Positions 38,958 to 47,778 of a stretch of 64,000 nucleotides of DNA are shown here, piece by piece. This DNA comes from Marinobacter adhaerens HP15 (GTDB lineage Bacteria; Pseudomonadota; Gammaproteobacteria; Pseudomonadales; Oleiphilaceae). The notes beneath the pieces are model-generated. The model had not been told where the DNA came from and searched no databases. It saw only the letters and a program-made list of their open reading frames with translations. The translations under genes were made by a program, and so were the position numbers. The stretch lies in the NCBI RefSeq assembly GCF_000166295.1, contig NC_017506.1, positions 2,170,001 through 2,234,000 on the forward strand. Direction: 5' to 3'. Numbering within the stretch: the first letter of the stretch is position 1; each line of letters starts with the position of its first letter.

Positions 38958-39844
38958 GTACCTTCTGGAGTATCTGGATCAGCGTGATCACGCTGGGTAC
39001 TGTGTTTGGCTGCTGGTGGCTGCTTTGGGCGACCCGCAAGAGCCAGACGAGCGATACCGAAACCGACCGCACCATGGGCCATTCCTTTGATGGCATTGAG
39101 GAATATGACAACCCACTCCCCAAGTGGTGGTTCTACCTGTTCCTCGCTACCTGTGTATTTGCGCTGGGATACCTCGCGCTCTATCCGGGTCTGGGTAGTT
39201 TCAAGGGCTTGCTGGGCTGGACGTCGACCAACCAATGGGAAGCCGAGGTTGCCGAGGCTGAAGAGAAGTACGGGCCGATTTACGCCCAGTACGGACAGAC
39301 CCCGGTGCCCGAGTTGGCAGAAAACAGCGATGCCATGAAAATCGGCCAGCGACTGTTTGCCAACAATTGTGCGGTATGCCATGGCTCCGCCGCTCGCGGC
39401 CAGGTGGGCTTCCCCAACCTGACGGACGACGACTGGCTGTATGGTGGAACTCCCGAGGCCATCCTGAGTACGCTGCACAACGGTCGTATGGGCGCCATGC
39501 CTGCCATGGGAACGATGCCAAATATGACCAGCGAACAAGTTGACCAGGTGGTTAACTATGTTCTCAGTTTCAGTGGACGGGAAAAGGATGCCGACGCAGC
39601 CAAAGCCGGAGAGCAAGTGTTTGCCCAGGCTTGCGTTGCTTGCCACGGCGCAGACGGCAAGGGCAATCAGGCCATTGGCGCACCGAACCTGACAGACAAC
39701 ACCTGGCTCTACGGTTCTACCTATGAGTGGATCAAGGAGACTGTCGTGAACGGTCGTCAGAATATGATGCCCGCTCAGGATCGCCTGCTTTCGGGCGATC
39801 AGATTCAGATTCTCGCGGCTTACGTCTACAGCCTCTCGAACTGA
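38954..39844 (+). CDS. ccoP: Cytochrome c oxidase cbb3-type subunit III
   Basis: Membrane-anchored di-haem cytochrome c, the electron entry point of the oxidase. The 296 residues have two N-terminal hydrophobic segments (about 5-25 and 57-78) and haem sites CAVCH (139-143) and CVACH (227-231). The ATG overlaps the ccoQ stop. Confidence 0.97.
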   Translation: MSTFWSIWISVITLGTVFGCWWLLWATRKSQTSDTETDRTMGHSFDGIEEYDNPLPKWWFYLFLATCVFALGYLALYPGLGSFKGLLGWTSTNQWEAEVAEAEEKYGPIYAQYGQTPVPELAENSDAMKIGQRLFANNCAVCHGSAARGQVGFPNLTDDDWLYGGTPEAILSTLHNGRMGAMPAMGTMPNMTSEQVDQVVNYVLSFSGREKDADAAKAGEQVFAQACVACHGADGKGNQAIGAPNLTDNTWLYGSTYEWIKETVVNGRQNMMPAQDRLLSGDQIQILAAYVYSLSN

Positions 39845-39851
39845 GTCAGCC

Positions 39852-39883
39852 GGCCGGGGGGTCAAGCCCCGGCCCGGTCTTTT
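39852..39883 (+). terminator. Hairpin terminator between ccoP and ccoG
   Basis: GGCCGGGG (39852-39859) and CCCCGGCC (39867-39874) form an eight-pair GC stem followed by cggtctttt. It lies eight bases after the ccoP stop and would separate the structural genes from ccoGHIS, at least partly. Confidence 0.65.
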
Positions 39884-39974
39884 CAACCCTGTGTCTGCGA
39901 TGCGGGCACAGGCTTGAAAAGATCAGCAGCCTAACGGCCTGTTGCCCCGCATTACCATTTTCCTGGAGGTAACG

Positions 39975-41405
39975 ATGAGCAGTGAGATTCCGGTCAAACA
40001 GGTTGACCCATCCTCTGACCCCTCCGACAACAACAATAAATCCGGAACCGTCGAGCTATACGCCAGCCGTAAGAAAATTTACGTCAAGGAAGTCAAAGGC
40101 TTCTTCCAACGCATCCGTAATGTCAGTCTTTTGCTGCTGATGGGGATGTACTTTGCGTTTGTCTGGTTCACCCTGGACGGACAACCACTGATTCATTTCG
40201 ATCTCCCCGCCCGTGAATTCCACCTTTACGGGGCGACTTTCTACCCGAAAGATTTTATCTTGCTCTCGGGAATGCTGATTATCAGCGCTTTTGGTCTGTT
40301 TTTCATTACCACGCTATTTGGCCGGGTCTGGTGTGGCTACACTTGCCCCCAAACCGTATGGACCTTCATATTCATGTGGGTTGAGGAGCGTATTGAAGGC
40401 AGCCGAAACAAAAGGATGAAGCTGGATAAAGCTCCCAGCTCAGCAAACAAAATCGCCAAGAAATCCGCCAAGCACGCGGTGTGGTTGCTCATAGCCCTGG
40501 CTACCGGGCTAACCTTTGTCGGCTATTTCTACCCGATTCGGGAATTGATTACCGATCTGTTTACCCTGCAGGCCAATGGTTGGGCCTATTTCTGGGTTGC
40601 CTTTTTCACCGTAGCCACCTACCTCAACGCCGGGTGGATGCGTGAGCAGGTTTGTCTGTACATGTGCCCTTATGCCCGTTTCCAGTCGGTCATGTTCGAT
40701 CCCAATACCCGTGTGGTCTCTTACGATCCCAACCGCGGCGAGCCCCGGGGCGGACGAAAGAAAGGCGTGGATCCTGCGGAAGCGGGCCTGGGGGACTGTA
40801 TCGACTGCGGTCAGTGCGTTCAGGTCTGCCCCACCGGCATTGATATCAGAGATGGCCTCCAGTACGAGTGTATCGGCTGCGCCCTTTGCATCGATGCCTG
40901 TGACGAGATCATGGACAAGATGAATTACCCCAGGGGCCTGATCCGCTACACCACGGAAAACGAGCTGGAGGGCAAAACCTCGAAGCTCCTGCGGCCCAGA
41001 ACCTTTGGCTACGGCGCCGTGCTGTCTTTGATGATTGCAGCAATCATATTCACGATTGCCACCCGGGTCCCGGCCCAGATGGATGCTCTGCGTGATCGCG
41101 GCGCGCTGTTCAGCTTCAATGGCGAGGGTCGTATCGAGAACTCCTACACCCTCAAAATCGCCAACATGACAGAGGTTCCTCAAACCTTCTCCCTGTCGGT
41201 GACCGGGATGGAGGGAATTCGTATCCTGACTGACAGCTCGGTGACCGTAGAGAGTGGCGAGAACCGCGCGCTGCCCACTGTTGTCGATGTGCCGCCGGAA
41301 TCCATTACCGAATCCAATAACGACATTCTGTTCAGGGCTCAATCAGAGTCAGATTCTTCACTGAGCCTGGAAACCGAAAGTCGATTCGTCGGTCCAACGC
41401 GCTGA
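39975..41405 (+). CDS. ccoG: Cytochrome c oxidase accessory protein CcoG (RdxA)
   Basis: Membrane protein with two 4Fe-4S ferredoxin sites; CcoG is reported to reduce Cu(II) for delivery to cbb3 oxidase. The 476-residue reading starts at ATG 39975, which follows an excellent GGAGGT site. About five membrane helices are present, a CGYTCPQTVWTF motif near 120, and ferredoxin clusters CIDCGQCVQVCP and CIGCALCIDACD (around 275-310), with an Ig-like C-terminal domain. The start at 39942 is rejected. Confidence 0.95.
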   Translation: MSSEIPVKQVDPSSDPSDNNNKSGTVELYASRKKIYVKEVKGFFQRIRNVSLLLLMGMYFAFVWFTLDGQPLIHFDLPAREFHLYGATFYPKDFILLSGMLIISAFGLFFITTLFGRVWCGYTCPQTVWTFIFMWVEERIEGSRNKRMKLDKAPSSANKIAKKSAKHAVWLLIALATGLTFVGYFYPIRELITDLFTLQANGWAYFWVAFFTVATYLNAGWMREQVCLYMCPYARFQSVMFDPNTRVVSYDPNRGEPRGGRKKGVDPAEAGLGDCIDCGQCVQVCPTGIDIRDGLQYECIGCALCIDACDEIMDKMNYPRGLIRYTTENELEGKTSKLLRPRTFGYGAVLSLMIAAIIFTIATRVPAQMDALRDRGALFSFNGEGRIENSYTLKIANMTEVPQTFSLSVTGMEGIRILTDSSVTVESGENRALPTVVDVPPESITESNNDILFRAQSESDSSLSLETESRFVGPTR

Positions 41406-41420
41406 TCATTGATCAGCGCG
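41398..41420. repeat. Perfect 23-base palindrome over the ccoG stop codon
   Basis: CGCGCTGATCA and TGATCAGCGCG flank one central base. It covers the ccoG stop (41403-41405). No T-run follows, so it is not a standard terminator; it could be an RNA-stabilising or processing hairpin between ccoG and fixH, or a protein site. Confidence 0.6.
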
Positions 41421-41452
41421 CGCATCCGAACGTCTAAATGAGATAGAGATAT

Positions 41453-41968
41453 ATGACTACTGAAACACCCGTTGCACCCTGGTATCGCCAGCCCTGGTTC
41501 TGGTTCCTCCTGATTTTCCCGGGTGCGTCCATCATTTATTGCGCCGTTGCGATTACCATCGCTATCAACACGGAAAACTCAATGGTGACAGACGACTGGT
41601 CCAAGGAAGGTCGTGGGATCAACATGTCCATCGCGAGGGACCAGAAGGCCGCGGACCTTGGCATGGAAGCCCAGATTGACTTTCAGAACCGAAACGTCAC
41701 GGTCAACCTGAGTACCGTGGAAGGTCCCGCGGACTTCCCGTATCTGATTCTCAACCTGTTCCATCCGACCCTCTCGGACAAAGACCGCACTGTCCAGTTC
41801 CAGCAGATCGCTCCTGGCCGGTTTGCCGGGAAACTGCACAGTGACATCGATGGTCGCTGGTACTATGACCTCAGAGGTCCCGCCAATGAGTGGCGCCTTA
41901 AGGGTGAAACCTGGTTACCTTCTGAAAGCGGCATTACCATCAAGGCCGGGGAGTCTGCCCAAGGTTGA
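41453..41968 (+). CDS. fixH: FixH/CcoH family cbb3 assembly protein
   Basis: A 171-residue inner-membrane protein with one helix at about 15-38 and a periplasmic immunoglobulin-like domain (NRNVTVNLSTVEGPADFPYL, FAGKLHSDIDGRWYYDL). FixH/CcoH is needed for maturation of cbb3 oxidase and works with CcoI. Its TGA overlaps the TTG start of ccoI. Confidence 0.9.
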   Translation: MTTETPVAPWYRQPWFWFLLIFPGASIIYCAVAITIAINTENSMVTDDWSKEGRGINMSIARDQKAADLGMEAQIDFQNRNVTVNLSTVEGPADFPYLILNLFHPTLSDKDRTVQFQQIAPGRFAGKLHSDIDGRWYYDLRGPANEWRLKGETWLPSESGITIKAGESAQG

Positions 41969-44412
41969 CGCACCTGGATTGCTTCCATTGCGGTGAGCCG
42001 GCTGACGGTGAGCCGCCCATTACCCTCGAGCTTGATGGCACAACCCACCACTTCTGCTGTCAGGGCTGCAAAGCGGTTTGCCAGACGATTCACAGCGAGG
42101 GTCTGACCGGTTTTTACGATTTCCGGACTGAACCGGCAGTCACGCCAAAGCAACTGACCAACGCCGAAGTGAACCGCCTGAGGGAACTGGATCACCCCCT
42201 GGTTCAGGAGTCCTTCGTGGCGCCAGTAAAAGGCGCACAGGAAGCTCAGTTGCTGATTGGCGGCATCACCTGCGCTGCCTGTATCTGGCTGCTTGAAAAT
42301 CACATGAAGCAGCAAACTGGTGTCGTATCTTTTTCGGTGAATCACACCACACAGCGTGCCCGCCTGGTCTGGTCCCAGGATCAAGCGCCTCTGAGCGACC
42401 TTTTGATTGCCATCCATGAGCTTGGCTATACGGCTCGCCCCTATCAGGCAGACGAGGCAGAACAAGCCCTGAAGGCGGAACACCGTTCCATGCTGATCAG
42501 GGTCGCCATCGCGGGCATCGGCTCTTTCCAGAGCATGATGCTGGCATTTCCGTTGTACTTTGAACTGGTCAATGATCTCTCACCGGAGTTTGTCAGTTTT
42601 TTCCGCTGGTTCAGCCTGCTGGTCGCCACTCCAGTGGTTCTCTACAGCGCCGCCCCCTTTTTCCGGAACGCTCGCCGGGACATCCAGAGCCGGCACCTGA
42701 CCATGGATGTGCCGGTTGCCATTGCAATCGGACTGGCCTACCTCGCCAGTGCCTGGGTAACAATAGTTGGCGGGGACGAAGTCTACTTCGAGTCCGTGTG
42801 CATGTTTACATTCTTCCTGCTGTTGGGTCGTTATATTGAAGTGCAGGCCCGCTACCGAGCCGGCCTGACCGGAAACGCCCTTGCGGGGTTCCAGCCGACC
42901 GTTGCCACACTGGTGAGCGGTGACGATACGGACATAGTCCCGGCGCATCAGATTCGCCCGGGAGATATCGTTCGGGTTCGACCCGGTGAAACTTTGCCAG
43001 TGGATGGAGAAATCGTGCGGGGCGAGTCCACCCTGAACGAAGCCGCGTTGACGGGAGAGTATCTGCCCGAAACCCGTTACCCCGGGGATACGGTTCATGC
43101 CGGCAGTGTGAACGGCGAAAACCCACTTGATGTCCGGGTGGTAAAAGCGGGTGCTCAAACGCGGCTGTCCGGTATTCTCCGGGTGTTGGATCGGGTGCAA
43201 TCTGAAAAGCCCCAGGTCGCAATGATGGCGGACCGGATGGCGGGGAAATTTGTGGGACGGGTACTGATACTGGCACCCGTTGTCTGGATTGGCTGGTGGC
43301 TGGCAGGCGCTGATAATGCCTTCGACATCACCCTTTCGGTACTGGTGGTCACCTGCCCCTGTGCTCTGTCGCTGGCGACGCCCACCGCGATCACCTCCGC
43401 CACCGTCAGGCTGCGCCGTCTCGGGTTTCTGCCCACTCGGGGCCACACCCTCGAATCAATGAACACCATCGATACCGTGGTGTTCGACAAAACCGGGACA
43501 TTGACCCGCGGCGAACTCAGCCTGACCGGAATCGATATTGTTGGCAGCATGGATGAAACAACCTGCCTGAAGCTCGCCGCCGGGCTCGAGAAATATTCCG
43601 AGCATCCCATCGCCCGCGTATTCCATCGGCGTGACACCGCAGCCGTCGAAAACGTAGAAAACCACGTCGGTGGGGGTCTCTCTGGCCAGCTGGGAGAAAG
43701 GCCGTTGTTCATCGGCCACCGGGGTTTTGTCCAACAGCATGTCAGTACACCCGCGCCCAGCGCCGAACCTCACCAGGGCATGGAGATCTGGCTCGCTTCG
43801 GATCGCGAGTGGCTGGCCTGCTTTCGGTTGGACGACCAACCCCGAGCCGATGCCCGTGCGGCGATCAGAGCTCTTCAGGACGCTGGTATTCGCACATTGC
43901 TCCTGAGTGGCGACCGGTCCGGACATGTTGAGCAGGTAGCAGGCATGCTGGGCATTGACGAAGCGATCGGGCAGGCCTCTCCCGAAGAAAAACTGGCGGT
44001 ACTGCAGAAACTTGAATCTGAAGGCAGGCACATCATGATGGTCGGCGACGGGCTGAACGATCTTCCGTCCATGGCCGGAGCGGGAATCTCGGTCGCCATG
44101 GGCACTGCTGCGGACCTGACCCAGCTCAAAGCCGATGCGGTACTTTTGAATGGCCAGTTGCTGCAGTTGGTTGAGGCCCTGAAAACCAGCCGCCAGACCC
44201 GGCGCATCATCCGCCAGAATCTCTGGTGGGCCCTGGCCTACAATGTCTGTGCGCTGCCCCTGGCTGCCGCAGGCATGGTGCCACCCTGGCTGGCAGCGAT
44301 CGGGATGTCCCTCAGTTCCCTGGTGGTGGTGTTAAATGCACTTCGGCTTGGCAAAGCGCCTGCACAACCGCATCAGGATAATCCCCCGGTTGGCGCACAG
44401 GCGCTGTCCTGA
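41965..44412 (+). CDS. ccoI: Copper-translocating P-type ATPase CcoI
   Basis: Copper pump that supplies the CuB centre of cbb3 oxidase. The 815 residues start with cysteine motifs (CFHCG, CCQGC), an HMA domain with CAAC (103-106), then the P1B ATPase core: LTGEYLPETRYPGD, the CPC metal site (464-466), phosphorylated Asp508 in DKTGT, and MVGDGLNDLPSMA. About eight membrane helices. The start is TTG within TTGA, overlapping the fixH stop; the next good start would remove the first CxxC motif, so TTG is preferred. Confidence 0.95.
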   Translation: MTHLDCFHCGEPADGEPPITLELDGTTHHFCCQGCKAVCQTIHSEGLTGFYDFRTEPAVTPKQLTNAEVNRLRELDHPLVQESFVAPVKGAQEAQLLIGGITCAACIWLLENHMKQQTGVVSFSVNHTTQRARLVWSQDQAPLSDLLIAIHELGYTARPYQADEAEQALKAEHRSMLIRVAIAGIGSFQSMMLAFPLYFELVNDLSPEFVSFFRWFSLLVATPVVLYSAAPFFRNARRDIQSRHLTMDVPVAIAIGLAYLASAWVTIVGGDEVYFESVCMFTFFLLLGRYIEVQARYRAGLTGNALAGFQPTVATLVSGDDTDIVPAHQIRPGDIVRVRPGETLPVDGEIVRGESTLNEAALTGEYLPETRYPGDTVHAGSVNGENPLDVRVVKAGAQTRLSGILRVLDRVQSEKPQVAMMADRMAGKFVGRVLILAPVVWIGWWLAGADNAFDITLSVLVVTCPCALSLATPTAITSATVRLRRLGFLPTRGHTLESMNTIDTVVFDKTGTLTRGELSLTGIDIVGSMDETTCLKLAAGLEKYSEHPIARVFHRRDTAAVENVENHVGGGLSGQLGERPLFIGHRGFVQQHVSTPAPSAEPHQGMEIWLASDREWLACFRLDDQPRADARAAIRALQDAGIRTLLLSGDRSGHVEQVAGMLGIDEAIGQASPEEKLAVLQKLESEGRHIMMVGDGLNDLPSMAGAGISVAMGTAADLTQLKADAVLLNGQLLQLVEALKTSRQTRRIIRQNLWWALAYNVCALPLAAAGMVPPWLAAIGMSLSSLVVVLNALRLGKAPAQPHQDNPPVGAQALS

Positions 44413-44448
44413 TACCGTAGCTTTATACTCGTTTTTTGAGGGTTCGCT

Positions 44449-44709
44449 GTGAAAATCGTAATGTTCCTCGTTCCGGTGATGCTCATCCTGGTAACTCTGG
44501 GTGTCGTGCTTTTTTCATGGGCGGTCAAGAACGGCCAGTACGATGACCTGGAAGGCCCGGCCCATCGGATACTTTACGATGACGATAAAGATATGATTCC
44601 GGACGACGCCCGCACTGACAAGACCGCGAAAGAGGCTTCTCCCCCAGAGCAAGCCGTTGAGGTCAGCGAGGCAGGCAATCCGGATGAGGATAAACCTCAA
44701 AAAGGATGA
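44449..44709 (+). CDS. ccoS: cbb3-type oxidase assembly protein CcoS
   Basis: An 86-residue single-helix protein (about 1-24) followed by YDDLEGPAHRILYDDD, the CcoS signature, and an acidic tail longer than in many homologues. CcoS is needed for cofactor insertion in cbb3 oxidase. It starts at GTG and overlaps the next gene (ATGA). Confidence 0.93.
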   Translation: MKIVMFLVPVMLILVTLGVVLFSWAVKNGQYDDLEGPAHRILYDDDKDMIPDDARTDKTAKEASPPEQAVEVSEAGNPDEDKPQKG

Positions 44710-45395
44710 GCCCGGAACTTTACCTCAGCTATCCGAGCGCCTTTCTCATAGGACTCCTTGGTAGCACGCACTGCCTTGGCATGTGTGGCGGCATCAGCGC
44801 TTCCCTCTCAATGGCACTGCCTGTAGGCCGGGGTTTCCGGGTACGACAGACGGTCATGCTGCTGGCGTTCAACTTTGGGCGCATCGGTAGCTATGTGCTG
44901 ATCGCCACACTGGTCGCGCTGGCCAGTACCACGGCGGCCAGTCAGTGGAGCACGGCCGGTCTTGTGCTTCGCAGCCTGGCCGGGGTTTTGCTGATCTTCA
45001 TGGGATTATCCATGGGGCAATGGTGGCAGGGTATTCGTTACGTCGAACGGGTCGGCGCTCCAGTCTGGGCTCGTCTCTCTCCCCTGACCCGTCGCTTCCT
45101 GCCGGTAAATCACGGGGGACAGGCGCTTGCCCTCGGAGCACTCTGGGGCTGGCTGCCCTGCGGGCTGGTTTACAGCACTCTCGGATGGGCAGCGCTACAA
45201 CCGACGGTGGGCTCGGCAGCACTAACCATGCTGTTTTTCGGGCTTGGTACCCTTCCTTCCATGCTCGCAACAGGTTTTGCGGCCAACTGGATCCGAGGCT
45301 TGCAGAGCCACCAGTTGTTCCGGAAGGTCACCGGTGGACTGCTTATCCTCTTCGGGCTATGGACCCTGCCTTTCCTGCATCTGTTCGGACACTAG
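44706..45395 (+). CDS. SafE/TauE-like membrane protein of the cco cluster
   Basis: A 229-residue protein with about six membrane helices. FLIGLLGSTHCLGMCGGISA near the start is typical of the heavy-metal or sulfite-exporter-like proteins beside ccoS in pseudomonads. The His-Cys-Cys cluster (HCLGMC) suggests metal contact, and the location suggests copper handling for cbb3 assembly, but the transported species is not established. It overlaps ccoS by four bases and converges on ttcA. Confidence 0.87.
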   Translation: MSPELYLSYPSAFLIGLLGSTHCLGMCGGISASLSMALPVGRGFRVRQTVMLLAFNFGRIGSYVLIATLVALASTTAASQWSTAGLVLRSLAGVLLIFMGLSMGQWWQGIRYVERVGAPVWARLSPLTRRFLPVNHGGQALALGALWGWLPCGLVYSTLGWAALQPTVGSAALTMLFFGLGTLPSMLATGFAANWIRGLQSHQLFRKVTGGLLILFGLWTLPFLHLFGH

Positions 45396-45407
45396 TGTTC
45401 CGTCTGG

Positions 45408-46337
45408 CTAGATATTCAGGACATCCAGGCGACCGAAGTCAGTTGTGGTCTCGGGTTCAGCCGTCTGCACGGCCTGGCGCTTGCCACCCAGGCGCTTGCC
45501 TTCCTTGAAATCGTAGAGATTGGTATCAGCCAGGTGCGACGGCTCCACATTGCACATGGCCCGGAACATGGTCTCCAACCGGCCGGGGTGCTGCTTGTCC
45601 CAGCTCTGGAACATGTCCTTGATAACCTGGCGCTGCAAGTTCTCCTGTGAACCACACAGGTTGCAGGGAATAATGGGAAACTCTCTCAGACCGGCGTAGC
45701 GGGCGATATCCTTTTCGCGGCTGTAAGCCAGCGGCCGGATAACGGTATTGCGGCCATCATCACTGTGCAGAACTGGCGGCATGGATTTCAGTTTGCCGCC
45801 ATAGAACATGTTCAGGAACAGGGTTTCCAGCAGATCGTCCCTATGGTGACCGAGCGCGATCTTGGTTACTCCGTGCTCTTCGGCGAAATTATAGAGAATT
45901 CCGCGACGTAGCCGGCTACACAGACCGCAGGTAGTCTTCCCTTCGGGGACTTTTTCCTTAACAATACTGTAAGTGTCCTTTTCGATGATGTGGTACTCGA
46001 TACCCATGGAGGACAGGTATTCGGGCAACACCTCTTCCGGGAAACCGGGCTGTTTCTGGTCAAGGTTGACGGCAATCAGCTCGAACGAGACAGGCGCGCT
46101 CTTCTGCAGGTTAAGCAGGATATCGAGCATGGCGTAAGAGTCTTTTCCGCCGCTGAGGCAGCACATGACTTTGTCACCGGCCTCAATCATCGAAAAATCG
46201 GCAATCGCCTGCCCGACTTCGCGGCGCAGACGTTTCTGCAGCTTGTTCAACTCCAGCTTCTGGCGGCGCTCCCGCTCTGAGTTGAGGGATTGTTCGGCAC
46301 TGGCGATCATTGCTTCGGACATACCAACTACGTTCAC
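45408..46337 (-). CDS. ttcA: tRNA 2-thiocytidine synthase TtcA
   Basis: Iron-sulfur enzyme that thiolates C32 in certain tRNAs. The 309 residues carry the PP-loop [16 protein letters not shown] (about 60-75), the CSLC-like [10 protein letters not shown] and CNLCGSQ cysteines that hold the cluster, and [19 protein letters not shown] shorter start at 46322 (MSEAMIAS) is equally possible. TtcA genes often lie near fnr or anr in gammaproteobacteria; no such regulator is adjacent here. Confidence 0.95.
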   Translation of the reverse strand: MNVVGMSEAMIASAEQSLNSERERRQKLELNKLQKRLRREVGQAIADFSMIEAGDKVMCCLSGGKDSYAMLDILLNLQKSAPVSFELIAVNLDQKQPGFPEEVLPEYLSSMGIEYHIIEKDTYSIVKEKVPEGKTTCGLCSRLRRGILYNFAEEHGVTKIALGHHRDDLLETLFLNMFYGGKLKSMPPVLHSDDGRNTVIRPLAYSREKDIARYAGLREFPIIPCNLCGSQENLQRQVIKDMFQSWDKQHPGRLETMFRAMCNVEPSHLADTNLYDFKEGKRLGGKRQAVQTAEPETTTDFGRLDVLNI

Positions 46338-46394
46338 AGGTTAAATGGACGTGGGATTATACGCGTCACATGGATTCAGGGACAGGATACCAAC

Positions 46395-47039
46395 ATGGAT
46401 ACGTTGCAATCGAGTGAAGAAGCCGCTGGTAAACGGGAACAGAACCGCATCCGGAACCGGAGGGCTATTCTGCTCGCGGCGAGGGAATGTTTTCGCGAGC
46501 GGGGATATGAAAAATCGACCATCCGCGACATCGTCCGCCGCACCGGTCTTGCCGCCGGTACCTTCTACAATTATTTCTCCAGCAAGCAGGACATCTTCGC
46601 CGCCCTGCTCACTGACTTCCTGACCAACCTGAATAACAACCTCACGCGCCATCGGCGCGCTGCGGACACCACAGAAGATTTTATCCACTACGCCTACATG
46701 GCTTTATTCACTGCGACCGCCCGGGATCCACTGGTTTACGAGCTCGCGCACCGAAATGATCGAGCGCTACGGGAGCTGTTTGGTTCGGATATTCTCGGTC
46801 TGACCATGCTGTCCCTGGAAGACGATGTTCGCGAGGCGATGGCGCGGGGACTGCTTCCGCAGATCGATCATGAATACCTGTGTGCCGCTTTTTTCGGCGT
46901 CGCCTATGAGACCAGCCTGACGCTTGCCAGGCGGGCCCACAGGAACCCGGATTCAGCGGAAGCTGAAGCGTTGACCGCAACCCGATTCTCGACCGCCCTG
47001 TTCATGGGCGGGCTTCCGCGGCTGGCTGCACTTCCCTGA
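46395..47039 (+). CDS. TetR-family transcriptional regulator
   Basis: A 214-residue regulator. The helix-turn-helix at about 18-65 includes ARECFRERGYEKSTIRDIVRRTG and AAGTFYNYFSSKQDIFAALL in sequence. The C-terminal domain is ligand-binding and unrecognised. The ATG at 46395 is chosen over an upstream frame extension that overlaps the divergent ttcA region. The target is unknown; it is 19 bases before a DnaJ-related gene. Confidence 0.88.
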   Translation: MDTLQSSEEAAGKREQNRIRNRRAILLAARECFRERGYEKSTIRDIVRRTGLAAGTFYNYFSSKQDIFAALLTDFLTNLNNNLTRHRRAADTTEDFIHYAYMALFTATARDPLVYELAHRNDRALRELFGSDILGLTMLSLEDDVREAMARGLLPQIDHEYLCAAFFGVAYETSLTLARRAHRNPDSAEAEALTATRFSTALFMGGLPRLAALP

Positions 47040-47058
47040 TGGCCGGGAGTACCCTACC

Positions 47059-47733
47059 ATGGACTCCATGACCGAAAGCCAAGCCCCGATCAAAATGTCC
47101 TACCCTGGAGCGGTGAACGAAGATGACTGCCTGGAGCAGCAGATTCAACACCTGCTGGTGGCTGTTGAGCATGAAATCCGGTCAACACCGGCGGGCATGA
47201 ATGAGCTGTCGCTGATCAAGGCGCTCCAGGGGCAACCGTGGGAGTTGCTTGGAGACGTTGTTTTCAGCGAACCCGAAAAACTCTACCCGGTTCATTTTCT
47301 GCTGTTCCACGTACTCTACCGTCTTCGGGACCAGTTGTCCGAGGCCGGCGAAAGCCTCCAGATATCGCCTCTCAATATACGCATCGAAAAGCAGAGTGTG
47401 GTCAGTGGCGAGGGCGTTCCGGACAGTGTCGACACGCTTCGTCAATTCTATCTGGATCTCTCCCAATACCGTCTGCCGGAGGAAGCGATCCAACGGATGA
47501 TGAATGATTTCTGGGCCGGCGCGCCCGGGCAGGCACCGGCCCAGGGCGAAACACGGGAAGCAGCGGAAATACTGGGCTTCCAGGCTGTCCCTTCTGATTT
47601 CCCGACCGTCAAGAAGCGTTTCCGCCGGGCGGTTATGAACGCCCACCCGGATCGCGGAGGCAAGACCGAAACCATTCAGGATCTGAATCAGGCCTTTGCC
47701 GTACTCAAAGCACACTTCCGTCACAACATCTGA
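47059..47733 (+). CDS. DnaJ-related protein with C-terminal J domain
   Basis: A 224-residue protein. Residues about 20-140 match the DNAJ-related N-terminal domain (LIKALQGQPWELLGDVVFSEPEKLYPVHFLLFHVLYRLRDQL in parts). The last 60 residues are a J domain with the HPD motif in NAHPDRGGKTETIQDLNQAF, needed to stimulate DnaK. The partner substrate is unknown. Confidence 0.87.
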   Translation: MDSMTESQAPIKMSYPGAVNEDDCLEQQIQHLLVAVEHEIRSTPAGMNELSLIKALQGQPWELLGDVVFSEPEKLYPVHFLLFHVLYRLRDQLSEAGESLQISPLNIRIEKQSVVSGEGVPDSVDTLRQFYLDLSQYRLPEEAIQRMMNDFWAGAPGQAPAQGETREAAEILGFQAVPSDFPTVKKRFRRAVMNAHPDRGGKTETIQDLNQAFAVLKAHFRHNI

Positions 47734-47778
47734 CCGGCCGGTTTGATCGCGTCGGAGCGAAGAAACACAGGAGACGAT

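Noticed and set aside
46330..46352. Weak palindrome ACGTTC...GGACGT upstream of the TetR gene as an operator
   Set aside because: The arms have a mismatch and an 11-base spacing; too weak to call without comparison across relatives.
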